This document shows, piece by piece, positions 52,672-63,782 of a DNA stretch of 64,000 bases. Source of the stretch: Rhabdophis nuchalis (lineage: Eukaryota > Chordata > Lepidosauria > Squamata > Natricidae); assembly GCA_039707465.1 (NCBI GenBank), contig CM077653.1, positions 1,735,001 to 1,799,000 on the forward strand, given 5' to 3'. Position numbers and translations under genes: made by a program. The stretch's first letter is position 1; every line of letters starts with the position of its first letter. The notes under the pieces were generated by a model that saw only the letters and a list, made by a program, of their open reading frames with translations, had not been told where the DNA came from and made no database searches.

Positions 52672-55600
52672 CTGCAAAGACCGCAGAGAGACAGCAAAAC
52701 CGGGTCAGAGATGCGGGTGGGAGATGAGGCTGAAGGCTCTGTGCAGATTTCTCGGCAAGCGGAGGAAGGCCAGAAGTATCAGAAGGACAACGTGGGGCAC
52801 ATTTAAGCCTGAGGGCTTTTGACTTTAAAAAAAGTAAGAAGAAAAGCTTCATAAGCTGTGACAATCAGCTGGGCCACGCGAGCGTGGGAAACTTTTTTTA
52901 AAAAGTTTTTAAAAGCATTTTTTTACTACTGGTTCCAGTTCACCCCCGCTGGGAACCCAAAGGGATGTGGGGGGGGGGGCGATTCCCGGCCTGCCCACTC
53001 CGAAGAAGACTTGCCTGGCGTCGGCGGAGCAGAGTTTCCCCAAAGCTATGGCGGCATTCTCTTGCACGTACGGCCTTTGGGCACCGCGGGTGGTGGCTCT
53101 CAGCAAGATCCTCACCACGTCCGTGTCGAGCAACGTGGTGGCTGTCCCAGGCACCTCCAGGCATTTCCCCAGGCAGAAAGCCGCGTTCCCTGCCACCACC
53201 TCGTTCGGGCAGGACAGAAGCTTCGTCAACAGCCTGCATTCTGGGGGAAGAGACGAAAAGATCCCGGGAAGAGCAAAGGCTATAACGGAAAGTTAATTCT
53301 CTCGGTGCCAAGGGGATTTGTGGAAAGGCAAGATGGATGGAGGAACGGCTCGATTCTCTAGATGGGGAGGTGGAAGGGGTGGGCGTGGGGGAGGCCATGC
53401 CAATTAAACTCTCCATCCCAGAAAAGAAGACCTTCGCACCAGCCGGCAAGGAGGTCAACAGCCTCCAGGAGCACCCAGAGGAAGGAGGTTGCAAGATGAT
53501 TAGAAGGCCAGGAAGCCAGCTGGCCCCAGCGCTACGAAGGAATAAAGGTTTTTGGCTGGAGGACCCAGCCACCGCAGCTTTCCAGAAAGGGCCCTCTTGT
53601 TGGTTTGTTCGTGTCAGAAGCATCACACTTAAAACAAGGCAGGCTCTACAACACAGCGTTTAAAATATAAAAATACGAGATCGTAATATGTGCAACTTAA
53701 ACAATCTTGCCCGGAAACTAGCAACATTAATTGTGTTCTGTTCTGCTACCACGAGGTCCGCTGATCAGGACAAAAAGGATTAGGGGTAGAAGATGTGTTG
53801 TCTGCAAGTCACCACAACTGCAAAGGGCAGAAGCCACTGGATAGCTCCATTTGTATAGGGTGACTCTGGAGGGTCTATGACAACTCGCCATGGCCAACTC
53901 AACGTGGGACAACTTACTGCGGGACCAGAATTACACTAAATTGAAAGAAATGGTGGAATAGAATCATTAAAGAAAGGATGCAAAAGGAGGGACTGAATGA
54001 CATGGGAATGGCAAAAATTAAAATAATTGCTATTTAATGTAAATAATTCATTAGAAGTATCAAATTGCCCTGCAGCAAGGTGGTCATGGTGAGTTGGCAA
54101 TGGTGAATTGACCATGGCGAGTTGGCGATGGCGAGCTGGCCATGGTGAATTGACCATGGCGAGTTGGCCATGATGAGTTGGCCATGGTGAATTGACCATG
54201 GTGAGTTGGCCATGGTGAATTGACCATGGCGAGTTGGCCATGATGAGTTGGCCATGGTGAATTGACCATGGCGAGTTGGCCATGATGAGTTGGCCATGGT
54301 GAATTGACCATGGCGAGTTGGCCATGATGAGTTGGCCATGGTGAATTGACCATGGCGAGTTGGCCATGATGAGTTGGCCATGGTGAATTGACCATGGTGA
54401 GTTGGCCATGGTGAATTGGCCATGGTGAGTTGGCCATGGTGAGTTGGTCATGGTGAATTGACCATGGTGAGTTGACCATGATGAGTTGACCATGGAGAGT
54501 TGACCATGGAGAGTTGGCTGCAGCAAGTTGGCTGTGGTGAGTTGTCCCATTCCCGTCTCTGCATCTTGTTATACCCATGGGTCCTCTTGCCAGGAGAAGG
54601 GGTGGGTGGGTTTCCTTCAATAGGAGGAGCAAGCAACATCTTAGGGTTTTCTCCTTTTTCTCCCTCCATAATTTGAATCTCCAATGAAGAGGAAGCCATC
54701 CTGCTCACTCTCCAAGGACACCTGGGTGGGGCAGATGCTCTAAAGGTGTCGTAACTTATGATAATCCCTTTTTCTCTCAGGCAGCCACAGAGTCTTGCCA
54801 CGATTGGATCCCAGAAGGAACCCTTGAAATGATTTTCGGCTCTCATGGAACAAGGCAGATAAAAACTTAAAGACACCATTCATCTCTAACCTACACAATC
54901 CGTGTTTTGCAACAGGAGGCGAGTTAGTAGCTGAATCGTGGCGCGTAACAATTCCCAGGGCTGTGAGTGCTAGAACTGCAGGGTGTGCAAAGTTCAAAGT
55001 AAAATGTCTATTTAATTTTGGCGATCGTGACTTCTTGTGGAAGCCCAGATGAGAAAAACTTCCCTAAAGGAAGGGGATCCTTTTCGGGCACTCAGTCCTA
55101 TTTCTCTAAGGAGGCTGGAACTGGGAAGATGCCTCAAAGGAATACAGATAACAGACTGACAGAGTTGGAAGGGACCTTGCAGGTCATCTAGTCCAACCCC
55201 CTTGCCCAAGAAGGAGACCCTACATGTGCCTCTACCTAGGACTGAACTCACAACCTCCTGATTGGGAGGCGAGAGCTCCACCTCGAGGCCACAGCGGCAG
55301 CAGCAGCAACAACAGGATCTACTCTTTCAAGGTGGGGCGACTTCTGCCCCCCAAAGCTATTTTATTTAAAGAAAGAGAGGACCATAATCCAGAGCGCCCC
55401 CCCCCCCATCTCTCGGCTTCTCTGGCCGCCAACCATGCTGCCTGGGGAATTCTGGGAGTGGAAGTCCAACCCCTCTGAAAGTCGCACAAGTTTTAAAAAA
55501 TCCAAAACTCACTGCTCTAGACTGAGCCAAAGGCAATTGCTCTTACTTTTATCCAGTTTCACCATCTGCATCAGAGCCAGCCGGCTACTCCTGGCACAAG

Positions 55601-58600
55601 TGGCAAGGACCTTCATGGCATAATCCGTCGTAGTTTGCCCGCCAGCCTAGATGGAAGACAGAAAAAGACCCCTTCAGGGGTGGGATTCAAGAGCCTGTTT
55701 TTTGTGTGGGGGAAAAGGGCATGCATAGCCTTTAGGAGGCTTATAGAGTGCTTCTGGGGGCTCAGAGGAGGGGTGGGGGGCGGGTGGGGGAAATGAGCAA
55801 AAACCGGCTCATTTTTCACCCATTTTTGCCCTCCCAGCCCCCAGCAGCACCCCAGAAGCCCCCAAAAGGCTCTGCCGTTTTTGCAAAGGGTTTCAGGAGG
55901 CCAAAAATGCTGTATTCAGTTTATTCAATGCTGTACTCCTTTTTCGAGGGGAAAAAGGTGCGTCTTATAGTCTGAAAAATACGGCATTTCACATTTTCTC
56001 TTCCTTTCCACCCCGTGTTTTTCCTCCAGCGTTCTGCCTCGGGCAGGGTGTGAACCTGGAACCGAGATGCTCTTCTGTCTGCTTCTCTGATACCGCCAGG
56101 AGCCCATTCGCATCGATCGCCTGGGTCTTTGCTCGGCCATCCCCCCTCCCCTTCCCGCTCTGACCGCCCATCAATCTCGGTGTCTTTGGAGGGAGGGAAA
56201 CGGCCGAGGGAGGAAACCCTGTTCAGCAGCCAAGGGCGCATTAAAGATGCAGGGAACGGAACAGGCCGCTCCGTTCTGCACCGCTGGCTCGCGGGAGTTC
56301 GTCACCGTGAGCTGATCGAGGGCCCAGGGGACGGCTGGGTCTCTGAGGAGAAGGTCACCCCTGCCCCGAGGCATAGAGGGAAGCAGGGCTCACGACACTG
56401 GCAGAGCAGCCTCCCCCTGGCACCTCCAGCTGGAAGACTGTTGGGAGGAGAAGAGGGTCAGGAAACGTTTGGGAAGCTGCTGCTGATTGCAAGATACATT
56501 ACGGGAAATGGTTGTGTTCTTCTGTTTTGATTAGAGCAATGAGAAAAACTGTAGCAGCCACTGGGTAGGACAAGCAGGTAGAAGAAGACTGGTGGAGTGT
56601 ATCTAGGAGCACCCACTAGCAGTCGGAAGATTGCTCAACCCCTGGACAGCCTGAGCAATAGTTCAGCCAGAAAACTGTGAATGTCCTAGACCAGGGGTGG
56701 GCAAACTTTGCAACTTTAAGTCTGACGGACTTCAGCTCCCAGAATTCTCCAGCCAGCTTTGCTGGCTGGAGAATTCTGGGAGCTGAAGTCCGTCAGACTT
56801 AAAGTTGCAAAGTTTGCCCACCCCTGTCCTAGAGTAAGCCAAGTCCAAAAACACTAGAACGTTTCTTGGCACTCAGACAAAGTAGCCATCAACAGACACC
56901 TGGAGATAAACAACGTCTACATGCCATTTAAAAGAAACGGTCAAAAAGCCAAAAAAAAAAAAAAAAGGAAAGAGAAAAACCAAAAGACCTCCTCATCAGC
57001 AATCAACAGCCAGATGAGCAGAGGTTAAGACCACGATTAATATTAGGCCAACAATCACGCAGTAAACCACAGGCTGATCAAGGAAGTAAGAAGAAGGAAA
57101 TAACACCTCATACTGCTGAATATAAACAGGAGGTAATCCCTCTGCCTTCTAGCACTGATGACGTTGCCTACTTGGGTCATGATACGTCCCAGCTCAGAGA
57201 GCACCAATGGCCCCACAGTTGTCCTCCGCCTCCACTCTGCAAACCCCCCTCCCTTCTAGCACTGATGATGCTCTCTAGTAGGGTCATGAAATGTTCCAAG
57301 GAAACAACCCACATTGAGAGCACCAAGGGCCCCACAGTTTTCCTCTTATTCCTCCTCCGCCTCCACTCTGCAACCCCCCCCTCCTTCTACCACTGATGAC
57401 GCTCTCTAGTAGGGTCATGAAATGTTCCAAGGAAACATCCCAGCTCAGAGAGGACCAAGGGCTCCATAGAAAGGCTCAGCCAGACGTTCCAAGTCTTTGA
57501 TTCTGCAGAATTTAGATGACCCCGGAGAAGATGGGAAACAAGCCAATTGGGCCTTCATGCTCTATCCTACTGGCATGGCATACGGTGAAGTCTCTGCTCA
57601 CGCGTTGGGCAGGAGCATTTCAAGGCCACCGGGATGAAAACAAGGGCTCCGAAATAGGCAATAGCCACGGGAAAACGGCAAATTACCTTCAGGAACCGGA
57701 TCATTCTCCTCACCACGTCTTGCTTCACAGCTTCTTCCAGGGCCACCGGGCTGGTCTTCAGGACGTGACTCAAAAGCCCCACGGCTCTCTGAAAGGGGAA
57801 GCAAGAGAGAAATGGGGCAGCCCAGGGAAAGGGGTCACTTGGGGTGCATGCTTCTCCAAATGAGCTGGCCAGTTCACTTCTCTGGGTTCTTGGGCTAGCT
57901 GGTCATGTCAATGGCAAAGGGGGATGGCCAGCCAGCTCCCTTCAACCTGGCTTATTCCAAGGCCCAAAGGAGGAGGAGGAGGCACAACCGTGGGAGCCTA
58001 AGACCTACGCTGTTCCAGTGTTTGAGGGGCTGCCACGAACAAGAGGGAGTCAAGCTGTTCTCCAAAGCACCAGAAGGCGGGACAAGAAACGATGGATGGG
58101 AACTAATCAAGGAGAGAAGCAACCTGGAATTAAGGAGGAACTTCCTAACAGGGAGGACAATCAACTAGTGGAACAGAAGTTGCCTTCAGAAGTTGTGGGT
58201 CCTTCATCATGAGAGGTTTTTAAGAAGAGACTGGACAGCCATTTGTCTGAAATGGTATAAGGTTTTCTGCTTGAGCAGGGGGCTGGACTAGAAGACCTCC
58301 AAGGTCCCTTCCCACTCCCTTATTCTGTGTTCTGTGGCCTAACACTCACGGTGATGATCCTCCCGTCCGGGCTGTTGAAGAGAGAGAGACAGGTGTCACA
58401 GATTTCCTCGGCCAGTTCCTGAAACAACCGCCAGGATTAGTGCGCAAAGAGCAGGAGGGCAGTTTCATTAAGACCCTGGAGGGCAAGCCCCAAAGCTTCC
58501 TTGGGCAGAAGGAGAGACGGACGCAGGGGGACCATGCTGGGCTGAGACCTGCTCAGACCTAAAGCTTGGGGGACAGAAGCTTCACCCAGCCCCTTGCTAT

Positions 58601-61600
58601 CTCACAGGGATGTAGGGACAGTGCATAAGCCCATCCAGCCATGGAGGAAGTCTTCCCAGAGTTAAAGGACCCTTCCTAAAGATTGACCAGCATGGAAAGA
58701 ATTTTCTCCAGAGATCAGAGGAGAATTTCAGAGACCCCCAAGTATGCAAGTTTATAAATCACCTCAACAACTGAGTTGGGCTCCAGGGAGAGGTTCATCA
58801 TGAGGCCTAGGGTTGCATGTAAGCACTCGGGATATCTGGTGAAGTTCTTTTCGTTCCAGCATTGATTCTACAGAAGCAGGAGATAAAACCTGGTTACAAA
58901 ATCAGCCAATCCCATGGATGCTCCAAAATTGACTGGTTCCCTTCTGCTCTACCATCCTTTGTACATTTCCTGTATCTTAATCCCTTGGTGGCATCTCCTG
59001 ATCAAAGGCATCTCAGGAGGAAGATTCTCCCCCAGGGAAGGCCAAGGTTATTACGGTAAAGAAGCAGCTCCAGCTAGACATGGATTTGGGTCTCTTTCTT
59101 AGTGTCAGGCCTGCCTCAAATCCGACCTCTTAGGAAAGAAAGACCCTCGACTCCATTTGGTTGGAGTGATAGGTTCTTTTACTAAAAGTTGTTGGTTGCA
59201 GTTGAGTCAGGCTGGAACTGAATTTCCCGTGCTCAAAAGATATAGAAAGTGTCCCTCCATCCCAGCCCTCCCCCCTTGACCAGTCCATCTTCAGCCACTA
59301 AGAGCCCACCTAGGTGTTTTGAGAACACTGAGATGTTTACGGTAATTCGCGTTCTTCCTCAGGGTGCACGGCAGGGGCTGCTTCCGGCTTCTTCTACTGC
59401 TGGTCCCCTCAGGGACGTGCTTTGCGCGCATGCACATTTGATGCGTGCTATGTGTGCATCCACAGTAGTAAAAAAAAATGCTTCTGCGCATGCACAGAAG
59501 CAAAAAACAAGATGGTGGTGCCTATGTGGCTGCCAAGGGAACTGGGTCGGGGCATGGAAGGCCAAGTTACTACCTACTCAGGCGAACCAGTCCGAACCGG
59601 TAGGAACCCACCTCTGGTGCACGGCCTGGCACAAACCAGTCCTGTGCTCTCCTGATCTTCATCAAGCTCTCATTTCCCCTTCCCAATTCCCCATCAAGTT
59701 TCCATGCACATTGACTGCCCATTTGTTCCTGCTCCATATCCCCCTCCTCTCTCTTAGCCTTTGATGGCAGGACACCAGCAAGGCGCCCAGCTGAAGTTGG
59801 CAGACCTGGCAGTCAGAAACTCTGGAGACCGGACGACCAGTAGATTGTTGAGCAACGGACTAATTTGTTGGCCCAACAGCCTGACTGAGATCAAAGGGGG
59901 CCCTTTGTAACAGCAAAGCAAAACCTCCACCGAGAGAGGATTGACGTGGTTAGCGAAGGGCCAGGTGGCCACAAACAGCCGCTTCTGCTTTATGGTCAAA
60001 AAAAGAAGAAGAAGGATTTATGACTCAGGAGGTTTGATCTGTCAGCTGAGCTTCCCACTTCCCACGGGGCTAATGGAGCAGAAAGGAGACAGGCGGGGCG
60101 TGAATGGAAGGAGCAGCCGAACGGACAATCCACGGGCAGCAGGAAACGGCCAAACGCACCACGAAGCTCAAGCAAGCTTGCCAGCATTCCTGGTTCTCAG
60201 TCATCTGCATCCGGATGACCACGTCGGAGCAGAGGTCTCCCATGAGGGCGATGCACCGGCTAAGGACCGTCTCGTTCAACGGCTTGGAAGAGCTCTTGAG
60301 ACAAGAGAAAGACAGCTCCGTTAAGTCCACCCCAATAAGAACTTCAGCTGAGTCTGAAACCACGGGCAGCTGGGATATTCCAAAAAGAAAAGAAAGAAAA
60401 ATCCCACCTCATGGATCTACTTTTCTAGAGGGTTCAGAAATTGCTCATGCTTAGAGAGAAGAGTCGGGTTTCTGTCGGGCGGTGTTGAGATATCAACAGG
60501 AAAAACAAAACCAGTAAAAAGGCATCAAGAGTTGTCAACCTAATCTTGCGAAGCTTCTTCTCCGGCAACATTATGCTGCAAACAAGGGCATCCAAAACCT
60601 TTGCTAGACCAATTCTCGAATACAGCGCATCTGCCTGGAATCCACACTGTATATCGGACATTAATGCAATTGAGTGAGTTTTGGCCTTGGGCAACCTTCA
60701 ACTACGCCGCCTATGGTCTGACCTAAGCGCAGTACACAAAATTGTCCGCTACAACGTCCTGCCTGCCAGCGACTTCTTCAGCTTCAACCTCAACAATACA
60801 GGGGCAAACAATCGATACAAACTCAAGGTCAACCTCTCCAAACTCGATTGCAGAAAATACGACTTTAGCCACAGAGTGGTCAACGCCTGGAAGGCTCTTC
60901 CTGACTCCGTTGTTACGTCCTTAAACCCCCACAAAGCTTCAACCTCAAACTGTCTTCCATGGACCTCACCCCATTCCTAAGAGGTCTGTAAGGGGGCGTG
61001 CATAAGCGCACCAAAGTGCCTACCATCCTTGTCCTACTCTCCCCATTTATTCGTAGCCATTTCCTGTGTTTATTCTTATTCCTGTTATCTTGTACATGAG
61101 TGGCAAACAAAATAAATAAATAGATAAAAATAAATCAATGAATAATACAAAATGGAAGATAAATCGGGGGAAAGGAAGAAGGATGGGAAAAGCCTTCAGA
61201 AGCTCAAAGCAGACTTTGAAGTGGATCCTGAGCCATTTCTGGCGGTGCACCCAGGCCAGTAAAATTAGACCCAGGGCTAAAACCATACTTCTGAAAGACT
61301 CAGATGGAGTGAAAGAGTCCTGCTTACAACCTCAAGTCCTTCAGGAGGAGGTGGAATGGGAAGACGGCAGCTCCAGACAATTCGAGATGGGGAAAGGGAT
61401 GGATGACCGCCCTCGCTCACGTCCCCTCAACCCATCACCGCAATTCTGGGATGGAAGAGTGGTCCAGCAAACCCCCTAAACTCCCTGTTAGCCTTTTTCA
61501 TAAAACCTCCATCTTGTCAGGGTTCCAAATAGCACCCAAAAGAAAATCAGAATCTGAGGGAAGAGGTTCCTCAAAGTTCCAATTGATGAAGAGAGCCACA

Positions 61601-62431
61601 TTGACACATCTGGGAAAATCTGAATCTGAAGGTTTCCAGGTTTTCCCCACCCAGTTGAAAGTTCAAGATCTTGCCCCCCACAACCCATCAATCCATCCCA
61701 TGGTCCAATCTCCCACTGCCACGACGACGGATTCCTCCCATCCAGTTCTGGCCAGGTGCAGAGACAACCGCCCTGGGTCCTTCGTGGAGAAGGGCGGGAT
61801 ATAAATATGATTAAAATAAAAATAAAAAATAAAAAGGATGACCTTGACTTTCTAAGAAGAATGTTATTATGGCTGCCTATCACCCGACTCTGTATAATCC
61901 CCCCCTCCCTTTTTCCCACAACAGAAAGTAGACAGTAGAAAGTGTGGCAAGCCTGAAGTCCAAAAGAAAAGATGGCTTGTAGATACGACACGTCTTATTT
62001 TTAGTGTCGGGTCCTGGCAGCCTGTTCCTCGGGCTGTCAGTGAATCAATGCCACGAAACAGAACCTGGGTGAACAAATTTCAGGAATCGAATAAAATCTT
62101 TGCTTACCAGCAACTGAATAAAGATGGGCAAGGCCTCCGTGGACAGTTTGATACGGCACTGGATTTTGAAGCTGTAAGCAAAGGAAGACGGAGAGTTAAG
62201 ACTTTTGAGCGCTGGACTTCAAGAGACAGATGTGGCCGTCCAAGATTTAAGTCTTGCCTTGTAGACGTTTTTATACCCAAATCAGAATTCCTTTAAGCCT
62301 CCAACCTTGACCCAGAGGATCTGGAGAATGCCACTCACTTTTCTTCCAGGATTAAATGGGTCAGCAAATTCATAGCACTGTCAGCCCTGCCGTCAGCAAC
62401 TTTAACTAAGGATATCAACGTCTGTAGCCAC
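52596..62431 (-). CDS. TTC12: Tetratricopeptide repeat protein 12, C-terminal nine exons (5' part outside the window)
   Basis: Exons in transcript order: 62431-62339, 62171-62108, 60294-60160, 58867-58763, 58418-58350, 57788-57687, 55646-55547, 53240-53015 and 52671-52596, with stop TAG at 52598-52596. They join in one open frame of 322 residues plus stop. The frame aligns without large gaps to the armadillo-like C-terminal half of TTC12 (human protein about 705 aa); the N-terminal TPR domain must lie beyond 64000. The family works in the cytoplasm in assembling inner dynein arms, and human mutations cause primary ciliary dyskinesia. All introns are GT-AG except the last, which is GC-AG (donor GCAAGT). 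Recognisable blocks: SAMNLLTHLILEEN, SRCIALMGDL, LGLMMNLSLEPN, VVRRMIRFLK, GNAAFCLGKCLEVP and QENAAIALGKLC. The gene converges on DRD2, as in mammals. Confidence 0.93.
53015..53240 (-). CDS. TTC12: TTC12 penultimate exon
   Basis: 226 nt, acceptor CCCCCAG. The donor is GCAAGT (CCAG|GCAAGT), the typical form of a GC-AG intron. Encodes KCRLLTKLLSCPNEVVAGNA through NAAIALGKLCSADA, two armadillo-like repeats nearly collinear with human. Confidence 0.94.
54078..54545. repeat. 14-bp minisatellite with a 42-bp higher-order period
   Basis: Units such as GTTGGCCATGGTGA, ATTGACCATGGCGA and GTTGGCCATGATGA repeat about 33 times. Three 14-bp variants form a 42-bp period through 54160-54390. 42 bp is 14 codons, so long frames arise by chance. 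Confidence 0.95.
55147..55300 (-). mobile_element. tRNA-derived SINE with CR1-like tail
   Basis: Same family as 26620-26765; here in the sense orientation of TTC12. Head box B GGTTGTGAGTTCAGTCC, tail GGGTTGGACTAGATGACCTG. Confidence 0.82.
55547..55646 (-). CDS. TTC12: TTC12 exon
   Basis: 100 nt, acceptor CATCTAG, donor GTAAGA. Encodes AGGQTTTDYAMKVLATCARS then SRLALMQMVKLDK, ending one base into a lysine codon. Confidence 0.9.
56692..56826. mobile_element. hAT-type foldback MITE
   Basis: 135 bp near-perfect palindrome, same family as 14000-14136 (CAGGGGTGGGCAAACTTTGC ends). Flanks TCCTAGAC and TCCTAGAG match 7 of 8. Confidence 0.88.
57140..57480. repeat. Three tandem copies of a 110-130-bp dispersed repeat
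   Basis: Each copy has CTTCTAGCACTGATGA, TAGTAGGGTCATGAAATGTT CC and CAGAGAGCACCAAGGG-like sequence. Single-copy relatives in reverse orientation are at 446-520 and 7535-7600. Confidence 0.75.
57687..57788 (-). CDS. TTC12: TTC12 exon
   Basis: 102 nt, acceptor CCTTTCAG, donor GTAATT. Encodes 34 residues, RAVGLLSHVLKTSPVALEEA then VKQDVVRRMIRFLK. Confidence 0.92.
58030..58335 (+). mobile_element. CR1-type LINE 3' fragment in a TTC12 intron
   Basis: + strand QEGVKLFSKAPEGGTRNDGW then KERSNLELRRNFLTGRTIN, tail GGGGCTGGACTAGAAGACCT. It ends about 15 bp before the TTC12 exon at 58350 (that exon's donor side). Confidence 0.88.
58350..58418 (-). CDS. TTC12: TTC12 exon
   Basis: 69 nt, acceptor TTTCAG, donor GTGAGT. 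Encodes ELAEEICDTCLSLFNSPDGR IIT, matching the human segment EVSRRCLSLLNNQDGGILT. Confidence 0.9.
58763..58867 (-). CDS. TTC12: TTC12 exon
   Basis: 105 nt, acceptor CTGTAG, donor GTGATT (weak). Encodes 35 residues with TLGLMMNLSLEPNSVVE, which matches human LLGLMMNLCLQAPFVSE. Confidence 0.9.
58868..60159 (-). other. TTC12 intron with LTR-like and hAT fragments
   Basis: 59104-59290 resembles 30716-30895 (AAAGACCCTCGACTCCATTTG, TTTTACTAAAAGTTG). 59560-59620 resembles a hAT-type scrap (CCAGTCCGAACCGGTAGGAA). The rest is unique. Confidence 0.55.
60160..60294 (-). CDS. TTC12: TTC12 exon
   Basis: 135 nt, phase 0 at both ends. The acceptor follows a strong pyrimidine tract (CTTTCTCTTGTCTCAAG) and the donor is GTGCGT. 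Encodes SSSKPLNETVLSRCIALMGD and on to ACLSFV. An alternative acceptor at 60353 was considered, but the chosen one keeps phase with the preceding exon and residue spacing with human. Confidence 0.88.
60525..61135 (+). mobile_element. LINE 3' fragment (CR1/L3-like), best-preserved copy
   Basis: + strand: SFSGNIMLQTRAS-like block, then LGNLQLRRLWSDLSAVHKIV, RYNVLPASDFFSFNLNNTGA and KYDFSHRVVNAWKALPDSVV, ending in a 3' UTR with AATAAATAAATAG. Antisense to TTC12. One frameshift near 60670-60680. Confidence 0.85.
61518..62000 (+). mobile_element. LTR-like element with an inserted retroposon tail
   Basis: TGTCAGGGTTCCAAATAGCA matches 21441 and the reverse of 27699. An insertion at about 61766-61835 (GCCCTGGGTCCTTCGTGGAG, TAAAATAAAAATAAAAAAT) interrupts it. 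Confidence 0.65.
62108..62171 (-). CDS. TTC12: TTC12 exon
   Basis: 64 nt, acceptor TTACAG, donor GTAAGC. Encodes FKIQCRIKLSTEALPIFIQL L, matching the human FQVWFQANLPGVLPAL segment in position; ends in phase 0. Confidence 0.82.
62172..62338 (-). other. Short TTC12 intron
   Basis: 167 bp, GTGAGT to TTACAG, no repeat. Confidence 0.85.
62339..62431 (-). CDS. TTC12: TTC12 exon (first in the window)
   Basis: 93 nt, acceptor TTTCCAG, donor GTGAGT. Encodes WLQTLISLVKVADGRADSAM NLLTHLILEE in armadillo-like sequence and ends two bases into an asparagine codon completed by the next exon. Confidence 0.88.
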
Positions 62432-62535
62432 CTGGAAAAGAAAAACCATTTTTCTCTGGAGGTCTACAAGAGAGCCGCTATCCCAATAAACAGGTCAGAG
62501 TAAAGTTTAGGGAAAGTTATCAGTTGGTTTCTGCC

Positions 62536-62749
62536 AACCTAGCAGTTCGAAAGCAGGTTAAAAAATGCGAGTAGAAAAATAGGAGCCACCTTTGGTGGGA
62601 AGGGAACAGCGTTCCGTGCGCCTTTGGCGTTGACCACGGAGACGTCTTCGGACAGTGCTGGCTCTTCGGCTTTGAAACGGAGATGAACACTGCCCCCTAG
62701 AGTTGGGAACGACTAGCATATATGTGGGAGGGGAACCTTTACCTTTACC
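62536..62749 (+). mobile_element. Sauria-type SINE, 5'-truncated
   Basis: CCAACCTAGCAGTTCGAAAG, GGAGCCACCTTTGGTGGGAA, CCCCCTAGAGTTGGGAACGA and AGGGGAACCTTTACCTTTAC C match the 3' two-thirds of the copy at 16772-17126 in opposite orientation. Confidence 0.88.
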
Positions 62750-63355
62750 AATTGGCACCTAGAAAATCTTGCTCCAGGGAGCGAAAGCTCCAGAGTGCCC
62801 CATGAATTCTGCAGAAGACAATTTGGGTGGCTTGACAGAAAGAGGGAGACCAGCTTCAGTGAGCCGTAACTCTGGACAGAAACTGTAGAAAACAACTCAA
62901 GCGTTTTTCGGGCCCCCAGGAGAAAAAAGCAGAATAGCTCTGATGCCAACTGGCCTCTAAGGCTGATGCTTGGGGAATTGGAGAGGGGTGTGTTAAGAGA
63001 CTTAGCAGTTCACTGGGCTCCAACAGATAAATGATATCAGCTGCAGGTTTTTCCACAGAAGTGGGCAAAAGGAGACTGACTCAGGGAAATACTTGCTGAC
63101 AGCATTAGAAACAACCCCTGTGTCTCTCTCTCTCTCTTTTTTAAAACCAACCTTGATGATATAACCTAATCATTGTGTAACTTCCTCTTCGTCAGAAAAT
63201 ATGTGTTCAATGGTTTTTCAAAGGACCGCATTTCACTGGGGAGAAGAGGAGGAGGGGGCTAACCCCAGGGCCCTCAGAATTACCCTCATCTCCATGATGT
63301 GGATAAATTCTTGCTAACTCAGAAGGGTATTAAAAAAACATGATCAAAGCTGTAA

Positions 63356-63590
63356 ACCAGGATTGTCCAACCTTGGCCAGTTTAAGATCTGTGGACTTCA
63401 ACTTCCAGAATTCCCCAGCCAGCCATGCTTGGACCATTCAATCGAGGTCTTCTAAGTGTCTGTCAGCACTATTACTCTCTAGAGCAGGGATGTCCAACCT
63501 TGGGAAGTTTAAGATCAATGGACTTCAACTCCCAGAATCCCCCAGCCAGGTATATGGTATCTCCCAGCTTTCCAATTAGAGCAGGGTGTC
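63356..63590. repeat. Two half-copies of foldback-type MITEs
   Basis: CCAGGATTGTCCAACCTTGG and CAGGGATGTCCAACCTTGGG each lead into GGACTTCAACT(T/C)CCAGAAT; the second arms are missing or decayed. Confidence 0.65.
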
Positions 63591-63782
63591 CAACTTAGAA
63601 TTAAGGAGAACTTTCCTGATGATTAACCAGTGGAACAACATACTTCTGGAAGTTGTGGGTGCTCCAAGACTGTAAGTTTTTAAGAAGAGATTGGACAAGC
63701 ATTTTTCCAAAGTGGTATATGGTTTCCTGCTGGAGCAAGGGGTTGGACTAGAAGACCTCCAAGGTCCCTTCCAACTCTGATG
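63591..63782 (+). mobile_element. CR1-type LINE 3' end
   Basis: TTAGAATTAAGGAGAACTTT, CTTCTGGAAGTTGTGGGTGC and GGGGTTGGACTAGAAGACCT; runs into the following array. Confidence 0.87.

Larger units (their letters stand above)
53241..55546 (-). other. TTC12 intron with a minisatellite and SINE
   Basis: Contains unique sequence 53241-54070, the 14-bp minisatellite 54078-54545, unique sequence to 55146, and a SINE at 55147-55300. 55430-55460 is a foldback-core scrap. Confidence 0.8.
55647..57686 (-). other. TTC12 intron with MITEs and a tandem repeat
   Basis: Contains an inverted-repeat MITE (about 55675-55985, right end GTGCGTCTTATAGTCTGAAA AATAC), unique sequence, the foldback at 56692-56826, an A-run near 56950 and a 110-130-bp tandem repeat at 57140-57480. 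Confidence 0.75.
60295..62107 (-). other. TTC12 intron with LINE and LTR-like copies
   Basis: Holds the LINE at 60525-61135, unique sequence 61136-61510 and the LTR-like copy 61518-62000. Confidence 0.75.

Noticed and set aside
53936..54632. Frames of 130-204 residues with NSPWPTHHGQ repeats
   Set aside because: The 42-bp period of the 14-bp minisatellite keeps frames open. It lies in a TTC12 intron.
59754..59999. An 81-residue - frame inside the TTC12 region, considered as an exon
   Set aside because: The exons at 60160-60294 and 58763-58867 join directly with correct phase and human residue spacing, leaving no room for another exon.
60295..60353. A longer version of the TTC12 exon using the acceptor at 60353
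   Set aside because: It would start in the wrong phase for the exon at 62108-62171 and add about 20 residues absent from human; the acceptor at 60294 has the better pyrimidine tract.
61138..61479. A 113-residue + frame (KINRGKGRRMGKAFRSSKQT)
   Set aside because: Sits in a TTC12 intron between two transposon copies, with no recognisable homolog or splice support.
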